A stretch of DNA of 64,000 bases from Cytobacillus solani (GTDB taxonomy: Bacteria; Bacillota; Bacilli; Bacillales; Cytobacillaceae). The DNA is taken from the NCBI RefSeq assembly GCF_001420595.1, contig NZ_LJIX01000006.1:933361-997360 (forward strand). The letters run 5' to 3'. The notes below the pieces were generated by a model. That model was not told the origin of the DNA. It did no database searches and saw only the letters and a list, made by a program, of their open reading frames with translations. Positions 27,602-36,432 of this stretch are shown one piece after another. The position numbers and the translations under genes were made by a program. Every line of letters begins with the position of its first letter. Position 1 is the stretch's first letter.

Positions 27602-27633
27602 TGATCAGGTGTTCTAAGCACCTGATCTTTTTT
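27602..27633 (+). terminator. Strong Rho-independent terminator without an upstream gene
   Basis: GATCAGGTG (27603-27611) and CACCTGATC (27619-27627) with a seven-base loop and a T run. No intact gene ends before it, so it may belong to a lost gene or to a small transcript. Confidence 0.7.
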
Positions 27634-27739
27634 ATTCAGTAAGCAAGTGCCCCCCCTTTGTTCCTATTTTAAAGAAGGGAACTGACTCCCCACTGCAAGA
27701 CCGCAGTTGGGATTTGTTATTTTGAATTTTATGAATATA

Positions 27740-27804
27740 TTGACACTTAATTTAATAAACAATAATATATTGGTAATACCAAGGTGATTTTTGGTATGAC
27801 CAAA
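27740..27804 (+). promoter_or_regulatory. Promoter with two GntR-type operators
   Basis: TTGACA at 27740-27745 and TAATAT at 27763-27768 with a 17-base spacer form a near-consensus sigma-A promoter. Two TTGGTnnnACCAA palindromes follow: TTGGTAATACCAA at 27770-27782 and TTTGGTATGACCAAA at 27790-27804. This is the known FadR-subfamily GntR operator pattern (PdhR, LldR). They cover the transcription start and initial transcribed region, so binding should repress. The downstream gene encodes such a regulator, which indicates autoregulation. Confidence 0.8.
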
Positions 27805-27825
27805 TGGAAGGAAGGTGAATAGAGT

Positions 27826-28518
27826 TTGAAGCTACGATCTTCAGAGTTAATTTGTAAAAAAGTCATCTCAGCCATTTTAGAGGGAGAATATAAAATCAAT
27901 GAACCCCTGTTGCCAGAAAGGGAATTAGCGGTGAAATTTCAAGTTGGCAGACCAACAATAAGAGAAGCGCTCCAGCGTTTAGAACGGGATGGATGGATAG
28001 CTGCCCGTAAAGGAATGCCTGCCGTTGTAAACGATTATTGGTCCCATGGGAATCTAATGACAATCGTGGATATTCTGCAATGCTATGATGAAATTCCAAA
28101 TGTATTTATTGAATACATGCTAGGTCTAAGAATTGCGATTACTCCGATCTATATGAAAGAGGCAGCAGTGCATAACCGGCTAAAGGTCCTTGCATTATTT
28201 GCTAAGCTTGATGAGCTTCAGGACGATGCGAAATCATATGCTGCTTTTGATTGGGCTCTACACCAAAATCTGGCTCAGCTCTCCCCAAATCCAATCTATC
28301 GCTTACTTATCAATAGCTTCGCAGAAATATATATTCCCATGGCCGAAAAATACTTTGGTGAACAAGATCACAGGATTGTCTCAAAACAATACTTTGATGA
28401 TCTTGTTTCATCCCTATTGAAGGGGAATGTAGAAGGAACAGAACAGATTGCAAAAACGATGATGGAAAAAAGCTTATCGCTATGGAAGAAAAAAAGTGAA
28501 GGGGAGAAGGAGTCATGA
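27826..28518 (+). CDS. GntR family (FadR subfamily) transcriptional regulator
   Basis: A 230-residue regulator. The N-terminal winged helix (about residues 5-65) has LPPERELA-like LLPERELAVKF and GRPTIREALQRLERDGWIAAR. The C-terminal all-helical part is of the FCD/FadR_C kind. TTG start after GGAAGGTGA. Its stop overlaps the next ATG by four bases, coupling it to a fatty-acid hydroxylase-like membrane protein. With the two operators upstream it probably represses the pair, released by an organic acid or acyl-CoA. Confidence 0.87.
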   Translation: MKLRSSELICKKVISAILEGEYKINEPLLPERELAVKFQVGRPTIREALQRLERDGWIAARKGMPAVVNDYWSHGNLMTIVDILQCYDEIPNVFIEYMLGLRIAITPIYMKEAAVHNRLKVLALFAKLDELQDDAKSYAAFDWALHQNLAQLSPNPIYRLLINSFAEIYIPMAEKYFGEQDHRIVSKQYFDDLVSSLLKGNVEGTEQIAKTMMEKSLSLWKKKSEGEKES

Positions 28519-29132
28519 AAAAGAAAGGGTTGTATCGAGATTATTTTCTTCATTTTGATATTCTTATTATGCTTGCCGTATTTGGCATAGCAACAACATT
28601 TGTACTCGTAAAAGGAATGACCTGGGTATACATGCTGTATTTTTTAATTGGATTAGTCTCTTATATGTTCACAGAATATTTAACACACCGCTATTTTTTT
28701 CACCTAAAAACACCCAAAGACCCCTTTTTCCTAAAATTATTGAAACGTCTCCATTATGATCATCATAAACATCCAAATGACTTGCATTTATTGTTCCTCC
28801 CTCTTTGGTACAGTGTTCCTAATTTACTTATTGCAGCTGGCATCTTCTATTTAATCGTCCAATCGGTGGTTGGAACCGTATCGTTTATTATCGGGACAGT
28901 CCTCATGCTTCTCATATACGAATGGAAGCATTATGTTGCTCATCGGCCAATAAAGCCGAAAACAAAGCTAGGCAATTGGGTGAAAAAGACGCACATCCTC
29001 CATCACTATAAAAATGAAAACTATTGGTATGGTGTTTCGACTCCATTTGTCGACGTATTATTTGGTACATTAAAGAACGAAAAAGAGGTAGAGACGAGTG
29101 AGACAGCAAAGGATTTAGAAAAGAGAGCATAA
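28515..29132 (+). CDS. Sterol desaturase/fatty acid hydroxylase superfamily protein
   Basis: A 205-residue membrane protein with the di-iron histidine boxes of this superfamily: HRYFFH (58-63), HYDHHKHP (80-87), HYVAH (139-143) and HILHH (160-164). Four hydrophobic segments lie around 14-32, 38-55, 100-118 and 120-136. It would hydroxylate or desaturate a lipid-like substrate using oxygen. Translationally coupled to the GntR regulator. Shorter than eukaryotic members but normal for bacterial ones. The substrate is unknown. Confidence 0.85.
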   Translation: MKKKGLYRDYFLHFDILIMLAVFGIATTFVLVKGMTWVYMLYFLIGLVSYMFTEYLTHRYFFHLKTPKDPFFLKLLKRLHYDHHKHPNDLHLLFLPLWYSVPNLLIAAGIFYLIVQSVVGTVSFIIGTVLMLLIYEWKHYVAHRPIKPKTKLGNWVKKTHILHHYKNENYWYGVSTPFVDVLFGTLKNEKEVETSETAKDLEKRA

Positions 29133-29228
29133 TACTACACAATTTGTTCTTGAACAGTTTTGATTCCGATAAGCTGTTCGTCATTGTACTGTTATGTTCA
29201 CTCAAACGATTTTGTACTGGATGCACTC

Positions 29229-29268
29229 GGGCGCTATCCTGAAAAAAAAGGATTAGCGCTCATTTTGT
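29229..29268 (+). terminator. Rho-independent terminator after the hydroxylase
   Basis: GGGCGCTATCC faces GGATTAGCGCTC with one bulged base, followed by ATTTTGT. The bases between 29133 and 29228 show no gene. Confidence 0.6.
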
Positions 29269-29357
29269 GACTTTGAAATAAAGTTGCACCGTATTCCCCC
29301 TCTGTATAGGGGTATCTCAAGCTTAGTAAAGAACCAGTGAATTCTAATGGACGAATA

Positions 29358-29489
29358 ATGAAAAAAGGATATGTTAGTAGAAAAAAAGGTAAAAAAATAG
29401 CAGTTACCTATTTGCCGGAAAGTGGTTTTGTTATAGATCTAACATTGGCCGAGGATAGTAAAGGGACATTTAAAATATTGGGGAAGTAA
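29358..29489 (+). CDS. Possible small protein (43 aa), unassigned
   Basis: An ATG-started 43-codon frame, lysine-rich at the N-terminus (MKKGYVSRKKGKK) and then IAVTYLPESGFVIDLTLAED. The composition looks protein-like, but the ribosome binding site is weak and I recognise no family. It could be a fragment of a larger gene. The rest of the gap 29269-29684 has only a CCCC/GGGG hairpin near 29296-29312. Confidence 0.25.
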   Translation: MKKGYVSRKKGKKIAVTYLPESGFVIDLTLAEDSKGTFKILGK

Positions 29490-29684
29490 AGACAATAGAG
29501 TTATTTGCATGTGTTTTCAGTAACAAAGACTTTTAGATTTCCTGCAAAATATTTGAGTAAAATAGGGTAATTGGTTATTTAAAGATTATTTTTTTTTGCA
29601 GGAAATTGGACTTGTATTTTAGAATGTAATAATGATGAAAATAATGTAAATAAGTATTTACTCAGAGAATAGGAGAGCGCATAT

Positions 29685-30107
29685 ATGTATGAACCGAAGA
29701 TGAAAGAAACCGACAATAGTGTAATTGAATTTATTGAAAGTGTGGAAAATGAGAAGAAGAAGGCAGATGCCTATCAGTTAGTAGAAATTTTTGAAGAGGT
29801 AACTGGTTACGACGCAAAAATGTGGGGTCCTAGTATTATAGGCTTTGGTAGCTATCACTATAAGTATGAATCAGGGCATGAAGGGGATGCGCCTTTAGTG
29901 GGTTTTTCACCAAGAAAGGCGAAAATTAGTCTTTATTTGGCCTATGAAAGTGAGGAAAGAGAAAAATTATTAGAAAGCTTTGGTAAACACACTAAGAGTA
30001 AGGCTTGTATTTATGTTAATAAATTAGCTGATATCGATACCAATGTTTTAAAGGATTTAATTATACATACAGTAGAAACATATCAGAATCTTTATCCGAA
30101 CGACTAA
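29685..30107 (+). CDS. DUF1801 domain-containing protein
   Basis: A 140-residue YdhG-like DUF1801 protein: the core is VEIFEEVTGYDAKMWGPSIIGFGSYHYKYESG and the later KISLYLAY and KACIYVNKLADID. Cytoplasmic, function unsettled (related to proteins with a possible iron- or ligand-binding fold). Start ATG after AGGAGAG. Single gene. Confidence 0.82.
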   Translation: MYEPKMKETDNSVIEFIESVENEKKKADAYQLVEIFEEVTGYDAKMWGPSIIGFGSYHYKYESGHEGDAPLVGFSPRKAKISLYLAYESEEREKLLESFGKHTKSKACIYVNKLADIDTNVLKDLIIHTVETYQNLYPND

Positions 30108-30226
30108 AGATATAGCCTGGCACGAAATAATTAAATTTATCGGAATTTTAATACAACTCACGATCTTGTTGGTTATAATAAAATTTGGAGTACATACTCC
30201 CAATAAAATCAGAGGAGCTGAAAAAA

Positions 30227-30649
30227 ATGCAATGTATTCCTTATTTACAGTTGAACGGAAATGCAAGAGAGGCAATTGGATTTTACGAAAAGGTATTTCA
30301 TGCAGAAAATTTAGGAGTTATTACATATGGTGAAATGCTTACTACCCCAGATTTTCCTTTCCCTGAGGATGCAAAAGACCTTGTTTCACACGCTACGATA
30401 AGGGTTGGAGAGTCAGTAATTATGTTTTCAGATACATTCCCAGGTCAACCAGCTCAAGAAGGAAATCTAGTGACCATTTGTGTCACGTTTGACAATGCAG
30501 ACAAAGCTCGCCAAATTTTTGAAGCCTTACAGGATGGCGGACAAGTTGAAATGCCACTATCAGAAACGGGTTTTAGTCCTGCTTACGGGGTGATTAAAGA
30601 TAAATTCGGTGTAACCTTCCAAATTTATACTGAAGGATATCAAGGTTAG
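30227..30649 (+). CDS. VOC family protein (PhnB-like)
   Basis: A 140-residue glyoxalase/bleomycin-resistance fold protein: PYLQLNGNAREAIGFYEKVF at the start and SPAYGVIKDKFGVTFQIYT at the end, the standard PhnB-like frame. ATG 30227 follows AGAGGAG; the in-frame 30185 start has no site. A paralogue lies at 44033. Substrate unknown; members act as isomerases, dioxygenases or binding proteins. Confidence 0.85.
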   Translation: MQCIPYLQLNGNAREAIGFYEKVFHAENLGVITYGEMLTTPDFPFPEDAKDLVSHATIRVGESVIMFSDTFPGQPAQEGNLVTICVTFDNADKARQIFEALQDGGQVEMPLSETGFSPAYGVIKDKFGVTFQIYTEGYQG

Positions 30650-30667
30650 TACATACGATAAAAGTAG

Positions 30668-30704
30668 AAAAACGGCTTTGTACGAATGACAAAGTCGTTT
30701 TTTA
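30668..30704 (+). terminator. Rho-independent terminator after the VOC gene
   Basis: AAAACGGCTTTGT (30669-30681) and ACAAAGTCGTTTT (30689-30701) with a seven-base loop and T tail. The following 30705-30999 shows no gene I can support. Confidence 0.85.
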
Positions 30705-30999
30705 AGGGCTCTTTTTTCTCACAAAATTGACTGCAAACTATTAGAAAAAAGAAGGGAGCGGTAAAGCAAGAGAGTTTCGCCTACCTGAGCAAATCTGTCA
30801 CATTTGAAGAGTGGCATTAGTGTTCGTTCAGGAAATGGTGCCAGCTCCCCGATGAGTTAAAGTGTTACCGAACTGGAGGTCTTGCACCAAAATTCTATGT
30901 TTTATGAGTTTTTTGTATATCGCTGATGCTTTTGGTTGGGTGATAGATCCGACCTTGGACGAGGGATTACTTCTTTTTTTCTTATTCCTTTCTATCATT

Positions 31000-31194
31000 T
31001 CAAGTCCCTATAATTATATTAGGACTTTCTTCAGTTAATTCATAAACATCTCCGAAAAATTCAGTCGGATCACCATCTACAATCCGTTTTTCCTCAGCTT
31101 TTGCGACTTTTTCGGTACTCGTATTATGTGCATAACCTACCCAGCCAGTATTTCCAAAGTTTGTACTTAAGAGTAAATGATAGAATTTATACAT
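31000..31194 (-). CDS. Hypothetical small protein (64 aa), doubtful
   Basis: An open frame of 64 codons: MYKFYHLLLSTNFGNTGWVG, then a charged middle and GDPTEFFGDVYELTEESP. The composition is protein-like but there is no clear ribosome binding site, and it points away from the MerR gene with only 56 bases between. It may be a real small gene or a leftover of a longer one. No family recognised. Confidence 0.35.
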   Translation of the reverse strand: MYKFYHLLLSTNFGNTGWVGYAHNTSTEKVAKAEEKRIVDGDPTEFFGDVYELTEESPNIIIGT

Positions 31195-31250
31195 GTGTGC
31201 CCGGTATACTTCATAATATGGTAGATGTAGCAATGATAAGGGAGAGTATA

Positions 31251-32045
31251 ATGTACACAATTGGTCAAGTAGCTAAATTTTTAGGTGTTTCTAGAGATAC
31301 CTTAAAATTTTATGAAGAAAAGGAATTAGTAAAGCCTAAGCAAAATATTGAGAATGGGTATAGAAAATATAATCGTTTTGATATATATGATATAGCCACG
31401 GTAAATTTCTATAGAGAGATGGATATTGAAATAAAAAAAATCCAGGAAATAAGAAAAAGCAAGAGTGTAGAGGGAATAAAATTATTATTAGAAGAGAAAG
31501 AACAAGAGGTTTTAGCAGAAATAGAATATAAAAAGCTTCTTTTAAAAAAGCTTCAGATTGTAAAAGAAGATTGCGCAAAAATTAAACAATTCTTAGGAGA
31601 ATACACAATAAAAGAAATGGAGCCTTTAGAAATAAAAGGAGAAATAGGGCATTTCAATGCGTTTGATGAATATGAAGCTCTTAAAGTGAACACGGACAGC
31701 TTGAAAAAAGCTGTTAATCTAACCTCTTTAAGAAGAGTCATAAGGTTTAATGATCAAGGTGTTCTAGAAGATAAGTTTATTATTGTAAGAAAAGTAGAAG
31801 ACTATCATAGAGCAATTGAACGTGAAATTGTATCTCATCAAAAATGTCTGTATACCGTTATTGAAGATGGAAGATGGTCAACTGGTGGAAAAAATATTGA
31901 CGATAACGTGGAGGCTAGTTTAAGAAAAGCAGCGATAGTAAATGGGTATGAGCTTTTGGGGCTAGTTTATATAAATCTATTACTTACCACTTATGAAGAT
32001 GGACTCGAACGTGTATTTTTAGAAATGTATGCACCTATAAAGTGA
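31251..32045 (+). CDS. MerR family transcriptional regulator
   Basis: A 264-residue regulator. The N-terminal MerR helix-turn-helix is YTIGQVAKFLGVSRDTLKFYEEKELVKP (residues 2-29) followed by the wing GYRKYNRFDIYDI. A coiled coil follows (about 75-120) and a C-terminal ligand-binding part of about 140 residues. The start is ATG 31251 with GGGAGAG seven bases upstream; the longer in-frame opening has no site. A promoter with a MerR-like dyad precedes the next gene (CPBP protease), a possible target. Confidence 0.85.
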   Translation: MYTIGQVAKFLGVSRDTLKFYEEKELVKPKQNIENGYRKYNRFDIYDIATVNFYREMDIEIKKIQEIRKSKSVEGIKLLLEEKEQEVLAEIEYKKLLLKKLQIVKEDCAKIKQFLGEYTIKEMEPLEIKGEIGHFNAFDEYEALKVNTDSLKKAVNLTSLRRVIRFNDQGVLEDKFIIVRKVEDYHRAIEREIVSHQKCLYTVIEDGRWSTGGKNIDDNVEASLRKAAIVNGYELLGLVYINLLLTTYEDGLERVFLEMYAPIK

Positions 32046-32051
32046 AACTTC

Positions 32052-32087
32052 AATCAGTGGGGGTTTTCTTCCTCCCCCGCTGATTAT
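32052..32087 (+). terminator. Hairpin after the MerR gene (probable terminator)
   Basis: AATCAGTGGGGG (32052-32063) and CCCCCGCTGATT (32074-32085) form a 12-base stem with one G-T pair. The T run is missing on the plus strand, so termination may be weak. The rest of the gap up to 32260 holds no gene. Confidence 0.6.
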
Positions 32088-32261
32088 AGTCACGCTGAGT
32101 CTGATTGATTTTTCTAAGAGCTGAAGCTCAAAGAAAATTCTTATTTCACGAATCAGGCTTTCACGGGCAGTTGATCTTCACCTGCCATCTTGGCTTTTGC
32201 TGAATTTTGAGGTGGGATTCTTACTGTTCTTTAATGCGGGATAAAATAATGCAGACATATA

Positions 32262-32290
32262 TTGACCTGTGAGTAACCCCTAGGTATAAG
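32262..32290 (+). promoter_or_regulatory. Promoter with internal dyad, upstream of CPBP gene
   Basis: TTGACC (32262-32267) and TATAAG (32285-32290) with 17 bases between, and the dyad ACCCCTAGGT inside the spacer. MerR regulators bind between -35 and -10, usually with a 19-20 base spacer, so the normal spacing here makes the MerR link uncertain. Confidence 0.4.
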
Positions 32291-32359
32291 CTGAAGGTAT
32301 TCGTAAATATGAGTGTAATTATATTTACGAAATACTTAGTTTGAATCGGGGGCTTATAC

Positions 32360-33193
32360 ATGAATAGAGAAAAGAAACTAAATAAACCAGTAGCAAGCTT
32401 TATTCTGCTAACCAATATCATTTTTTGGCCACTTTTTCTTCTTGTAGGAGCCATAAGGATGTTAGGATTTCCTGCATGGGTCTTTGATATTATGCTCTGT
32501 ATATCTGCTTGGTCCTCAACCTTTGCTTTTGGAGTGTTATTTAAAAGAATCTATCCTGGGCAGAGTTTTATACAATTTGTAAAAGATAAATTTAAGAATA
32601 AACTTAAATTTTCTGTGCTTTTTACGGTAAGTATGATACAAGTCTTCATATTTTTGCTGATTTTATTTTTCGTATCTAATAATAGTGAAGTGGACTCTAT
32701 TTTTACTAAATCTTCATGGGGAATGCTAATCTATTTCTTTTTTAAAAATCTTCTGTCAGGGCCATTAGGAGAAGAACTAGGGTGGAGAGGATTCGCTCAA
32801 ATTGAGCTTCAAAAAAAGTATTCGCCATTAAAAGCTGCGATAATCTTAGGTTTTTGGTGGGGGATGTGGCATTTGCCAATATGGTTTACTACAGGGTATA
32901 CGGGCATTGATTTAATCAAATATATGCTATTCTTTATGATTTCAATCTTATCCACTACGATTATCATAGCGGCATTTTATAATTTAAATCAGAATTTAAT
33001 CATCTCCATTGTCATCCACCAATCCTTTAATTTTTTTATTGGCATAATAAACGAAAACTTAGTCGATTTAATTATGTATAACGCATTTTTATATTTAGCA
33101 GCAGCTGTTCTACTCATCGTTATAAATCCAAAGAAAGTATTGTATGGAAAGGAAGATACAAATATTAATAATGGAAAGCATTATATGAGTTAG
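32360..33193 (+). CDS. CPBP family intramembrane glutamic endopeptidase
   Basis: A 277-residue multi-spanning membrane protein of the CPBP (Abi, CAAX-protease and bacteriocin-processing) family. The catalytic motifs are EELGWRG (E138, E139, R143), WHLP (H171) and a later IHQSFNF histidine. About eight membrane segments. ATG after CGGGGGC. Such proteins serve in bacteriocin self-immunity or protein processing. No bacteriocin gene is visible nearby. Confidence 0.87.
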   Translation: MNREKKLNKPVASFILLTNIIFWPLFLLVGAIRMLGFPAWVFDIMLCISAWSSTFAFGVLFKRIYPGQSFIQFVKDKFKNKLKFSVLFTVSMIQVFIFLLILFFVSNNSEVDSIFTKSSWGMLIYFFFKNLLSGPLGEELGWRGFAQIELQKKYSPLKAAIILGFWWGMWHLPIWFTTGYTGIDLIKYMLFFMISILSTTIIIAAFYNLNQNLIISIVIHQSFNFFIGIINENLVDLIMYNAFLYLAAAVLLIVINPKKVLYGKEDTNINNGKHYMS

Positions 33194-33301
33194 TGATAGT
33201 TTGTACAGCTATACACTTAAACAATTGGAAGCGTTAGTTGAACAAGGTTTAATAAAATTATCAAACTTTTTTATAAAGAAATGAATCGATTACATAAAAT
33301 A

Positions 33302-33341
33302 AGAGCATGTTTTGATCAATCTTTTTCAAAACATGCTCTAT
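33302..33341 (+). terminator. Rho-independent terminator after the CPBP gene
   Basis: AGAGCATGTTTTGA and TCAAAACATGCTCT are perfect arms around a ten-base loop; T-rich but no long T run. Confidence 0.7.
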
Positions 33342-33413
33342 ATACTTGTCTTTATATCAAGGGCTTTTTAATTTGGCTTATATAATTAAGAACATTTTAG
33401 TTGAACAATATAG

Positions 33414-33449
33414 CGTTATTCAACAATTGGACCAAATTGTTGAATAACG
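33414..33449. repeat. Perfect 15-bp inverted repeat
   Basis: CGTTATTCAACAATT (33414-33428), loop GGACCA, then AATTGTTGAATAACG (33435-33449). No T run follows on either strand, so it is not a standard terminator. At 33541-33641 is a frame ending KNVVKAKKYGYKP and a stop, probably a relic; nothing else in 33450-33736 is supported. Confidence 0.7.
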
Positions 33450-33736
33450 TTGCACACAAAATGTGCTAAAATTAGGAAGCGATTGTGAATCAATGTCTTA
33501 AAGTAACGGGTTAAATAGTAGAAGAATAATAGGAGGGATACTTTGAAAACCTCATTATTGTGTTACTAATGTAAACCAAGCAAAGATAAGGATTCTAAAG
33601 AATGTAGTGAAAGCTAAAAAGTATGGATATAAGCCTTAAAAAAAAGATAAAAAATTAATGGTAGTGTAATCAAAGCATAAACTAACTTTTAAATAACAAA
33701 ATGAGTTATTATAAAGATATTACAGAGGTGATAAAA

Positions 33737-34759
33737 ATGTCGAAATTAAAATTCGCAATTGTAGGCTGCGGAAGAATTTCTTATAAGCATGTGGAAGCGT
33801 TAATAAATAACGAACCAGATGCGATATTAGTAGCTACATGTGATATCGTAGAAGAAAAAGCAATTGAAAGAAAAGATCAATATGAAAAGGCATTTCCAAA
33901 TGCAAATGTGAAGATTTACACAGACTATATGAAAATGATAAAGAACGAAGACATTGATGTAGTTACGATTGCAACAGAAAGCGGTTACCATGCAAAGCAT
34001 GCGATAGACTGCATGAATGATGGAGCACATGTATTGATTGAAAAGCCAATGGCCCTATCAGTAGAAGATGCTGATCATATGATCGCATTAGGAAGAGAGA
34101 AGTGCCTAAAGATTTGTGTATCTCACCAAAATAGATTCAATCCTCCAATTCAAAAGCTAAGAAGAGCGATCGAAGAAGGTCGTTTCGGAAGAATTATGAA
34201 TGGAACAGCTCGAATTCTTTGGACTCGAGATAACAATTATTACAAGCAGGCTCCATGGCGTGGAACTTCTGAACTAGATGGCGGAACACTTATGAACCAG
34301 TGTATACATAACATTGACCTTCTTCAATGGATGATGGGTTCTGAGGTAGAACGTATTCATGCTGAAAGAGAAACCTTCCTACGAGACATCGAGATGGAGG
34401 ACTTTGGTGCGATTTTAATCCGGTTTAAAAATGGATCGATCGGCATCATCGAAGGTAGTGCCGTTGTTTATCCGAAGAACTTAGAAGAAACATTAAGTAT
34501 CTTCGGCGAAACCGGAACAGTAGTTATCGGTGGACTGGCTGTTAACGAAATTAAAACATGGCAGTTTGCAGATGAAAGAGACTATGACAAAGAGCAAGAA
34601 GAAATGGAAATTGAAAATGTTTATGGTAAAGGTCATACTCCGCTTTATAAAGATTTCATTGATGCTATTAACAACAACACTGAGCCTTTAATCAATGGTG
34701 AAGAAGGCAAAAAATCAATGGAAATTATCTTAAAAGCATATGATGTAAGTCCAAAATAA
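33737..34759 (+). CDS. Gfo/Idh/MocA family oxidoreductase (C-terminus possibly shortened)
   Basis: A 340-residue NAD(P)-dependent sugar or polyol dehydrogenase. Rossmann motif AIVGCGRIS (7-15), the EKPMALS motif with its catalytic lysine (about residue 97), and GGTLMNQCIHNIDLLQWMMG with the substrate-binding histidine. It most resembles the MviM/WbpB type used on UDP-sugars. ATG 33737 follows GAGGTGAT. It ends at AYDVSPK where relatives usually continue AYKSxKEGKxVxL, so the last ten or so residues may be lost. No other polysaccharide genes are near. Confidence 0.82.
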   Translation: MSKLKFAIVGCGRISYKHVEALINNEPDAILVATCDIVEEKAIERKDQYEKAFPNANVKIYTDYMKMIKNEDIDVVTIATESGYHAKHAIDCMNDGAHVLIEKPMALSVEDADHMIALGREKCLKICVSHQNRFNPPIQKLRRAIEEGRFGRIMNGTARILWTRDNNYYKQAPWRGTSELDGGTLMNQCIHNIDLLQWMMGSEVERIHAERETFLRDIEMEDFGAILIRFKNGSIGIIEGSAVVYPKNLEETLSIFGETGTVVIGGLAVNEIKTWQFADERDYDKEQEEMEIENVYGKGHTPLYKDFIDAINNNTEPLINGEEGKKSMEIILKAYDVSPK

Positions 34760-34946
34760 TTAAAAATTTATGAGGGTCAATTTTGGCATTTAACGGAGGA
34801 AGAGTATCAAGAAAATTGAATACTTATGGTATTGACAGAATAATGTTTGTGAAAATTTGTATTTAACTAAACCAGCTAATAGTTTGTCAATATTTTTCAA
34901 TAAAAACTTAAAATATCTCATGCTATACTAAAAATGTGCACGCCAA

Positions 34947-34984
34947 ATAACCTTCCTTTAGTCTATTTTTGGAAGGTTTTGTTC
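34947..34984 (-). terminator. Terminator of the IS110-type transposase gene (repeated sequence)
   Basis: AACCTTCC and GGAAGGTT pair around a loop. The same sequence (CCAAATAACCTTCC...TTGGAAG) recurs at 46718-46756 after the collagen-like gene. It works in either direction. Confidence 0.6.
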
Positions 34985-34992
34985 TATTTGGT

Positions 34993-35541
34993 TTAATTTA
35001 GGTTATAATCTATATCTTGGAAAGTCGTTTTGCTTTTTAAAAGGGCAAATATCCAGTGTAAGAGCTTATTTACACAAGCGATAACAGCTACTTTAAAAGG
35101 TTTTCCTTCTTCACGTTTTTTATCATAGAACTCTCGTAATTTCTTATTTCGAGGAATAATTTCATCGCTTGTTTTGCTCTTACGACAGTCACGAATCGCA
35201 CAACGAACAGCCATATATAAGGCGTGACGAAGCCTACTGGAGCCTCTTTTCGTAATTCGGTTTTTGGTGGCTGTGAACTTACCAGATTCGAATACACTAG
35301 GATCAACTCCAGCGAAAGCTACGATCTTTTTAGGATCAGTAAAACGATCTATCTCCCCAATTTCTGAAATGATCGTTGCAGCGATCTTTTCACCGATACC
35401 TGGGATAGATTTGATAATATTATATTCTTCAACTTCTTTAGCGAGGGCATCTATCTCTGACTCTAACTTGGATAGGTGCTCTTTGTATTGAAGAATGATG
35501 TTAATATACATACCTAGACTCAAAATATGACTTTGATACAA
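34993..35541 (-). pseudogene. IS110 family transposase, C-terminal part
   Basis: 182 codons that cover the C-terminal transposase_20 half: IIKSIPGIGEKIAATIISEIG, FAGVDPSVFESGKFT with the catalytic serine region, RITKRGSSRLRHALYMAV and GKPFKVAVIACVNKLLHWI. The N-terminal DEDD domain is missing. The frame begins abruptly at LYQSHIL where it meets the xerS-like fragment. The missing N-terminal part, ending exactly at the matching place (ADRNPF), lies at 39163-39852 on the same strand. It is therefore half of a split gene. Confidence 0.88.
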
Positions 35542-36194
35542 AGTGTGCTAGGGCAGCACGGATATCTCAGAAGATATTCCATAATGATGATGACGTTTTA
35601 TTCCTGGACTATCTAAAGAATCATTATGAAAATACATTAGGTGAAGGTTCTAGAAGTAAAATCTATTTTAAACGAGATAAAGAGAGAGACTATTCTATTA
35701 TCTCCCTATTTCTTGGTTCTGGGATACGAGTTAATGAGTTAACAAACTTAAAACTGAAAGATTTAGATTTTGAAAGTAATCGAATATCGGTGATTAGAAA
35801 AGGTGATAAAAGTGATGTTGTACCAGTTACACCTGAGTCAATGATCGATGTAAGAGAATATCTGAATGTACGCTGTCAAAGGTACAATGCAACAGACGAT
35901 GAAAATGAATTTGTATTTGTTACTAAGACACAAAATACCTCTACCCCACTATCAAATCGGACCGTAGAAACGTTAGTAAAAAAATATACTAAGGCATTTA
36001 AGTCTAATAAGTCAATGTCACCACACAAACTAAGGCATACCTACGCGACCAATCTCATGGCCCAAGAAAAAGATATTCATCTATTAATGTCTCAATTAGG
36101 TCATACCTCAACTACAACTGCAGCTTTATATGATAACCCAGAGCTTGATAAAGCACAGCATGCTGCAGCTAAAATGGGTAAAAGAAGAAAATAA
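35541..36194 (+). pseudogene. xerS: XerS-like tyrosine recombinase, C-terminal catalytic part
   Basis: The open frame from 35541 covers 217 codons: ARAARISQKIFHNDDDVLF, then LFLGSGIRVNELTNL (first catalytic Arg), HKLRHTYATNL (His-x-x-Arg) and LGHTSTTTAALYDN with the nucleophile Tyr. So the whole catalytic domain is present but the N-terminal core-binding domain is cut off. That domain lies at 38774-39160 on the opposite strand, ending at the matching residue (KVKET). A GTG inside (35790) is only an internal codon. Not functional as it stands. Confidence 0.85.
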
Positions 36195-36340
36195 TAATCA
36201 TTTGCCGTTTATTTTGAAGCGCTTCCATGGGAGCGGCTCCTATTTATTTTATAAATTTCTCGTTACCTTTCTTTTCTTTCTTATTTAAGGGGTAGCATCA
36301 GGAAAATGCGGATTTACAACGTTAAGGAAATTCCTATATT

Positions 36341-36388
36341 AAAAAGCCTAATTTCTCAATATTTATATTGAGAAATTAGGCTTTTTTC
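36341..36388. terminator. Strong bidirectional terminator
   Basis: AAAAAGCCTAATTTCTCAAT and its complement pair through about twenty bases around a tiny loop, with A and T runs on both sides. It separates the recombinase fragment from the oppositely oriented oxidoreductase fragment. Confidence 0.88.
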
Positions 36389-36432
36389 GTTGCTCCGTTT
36401 AAGCGCCCGATTGCTGAAACCGAGGTACCTCT

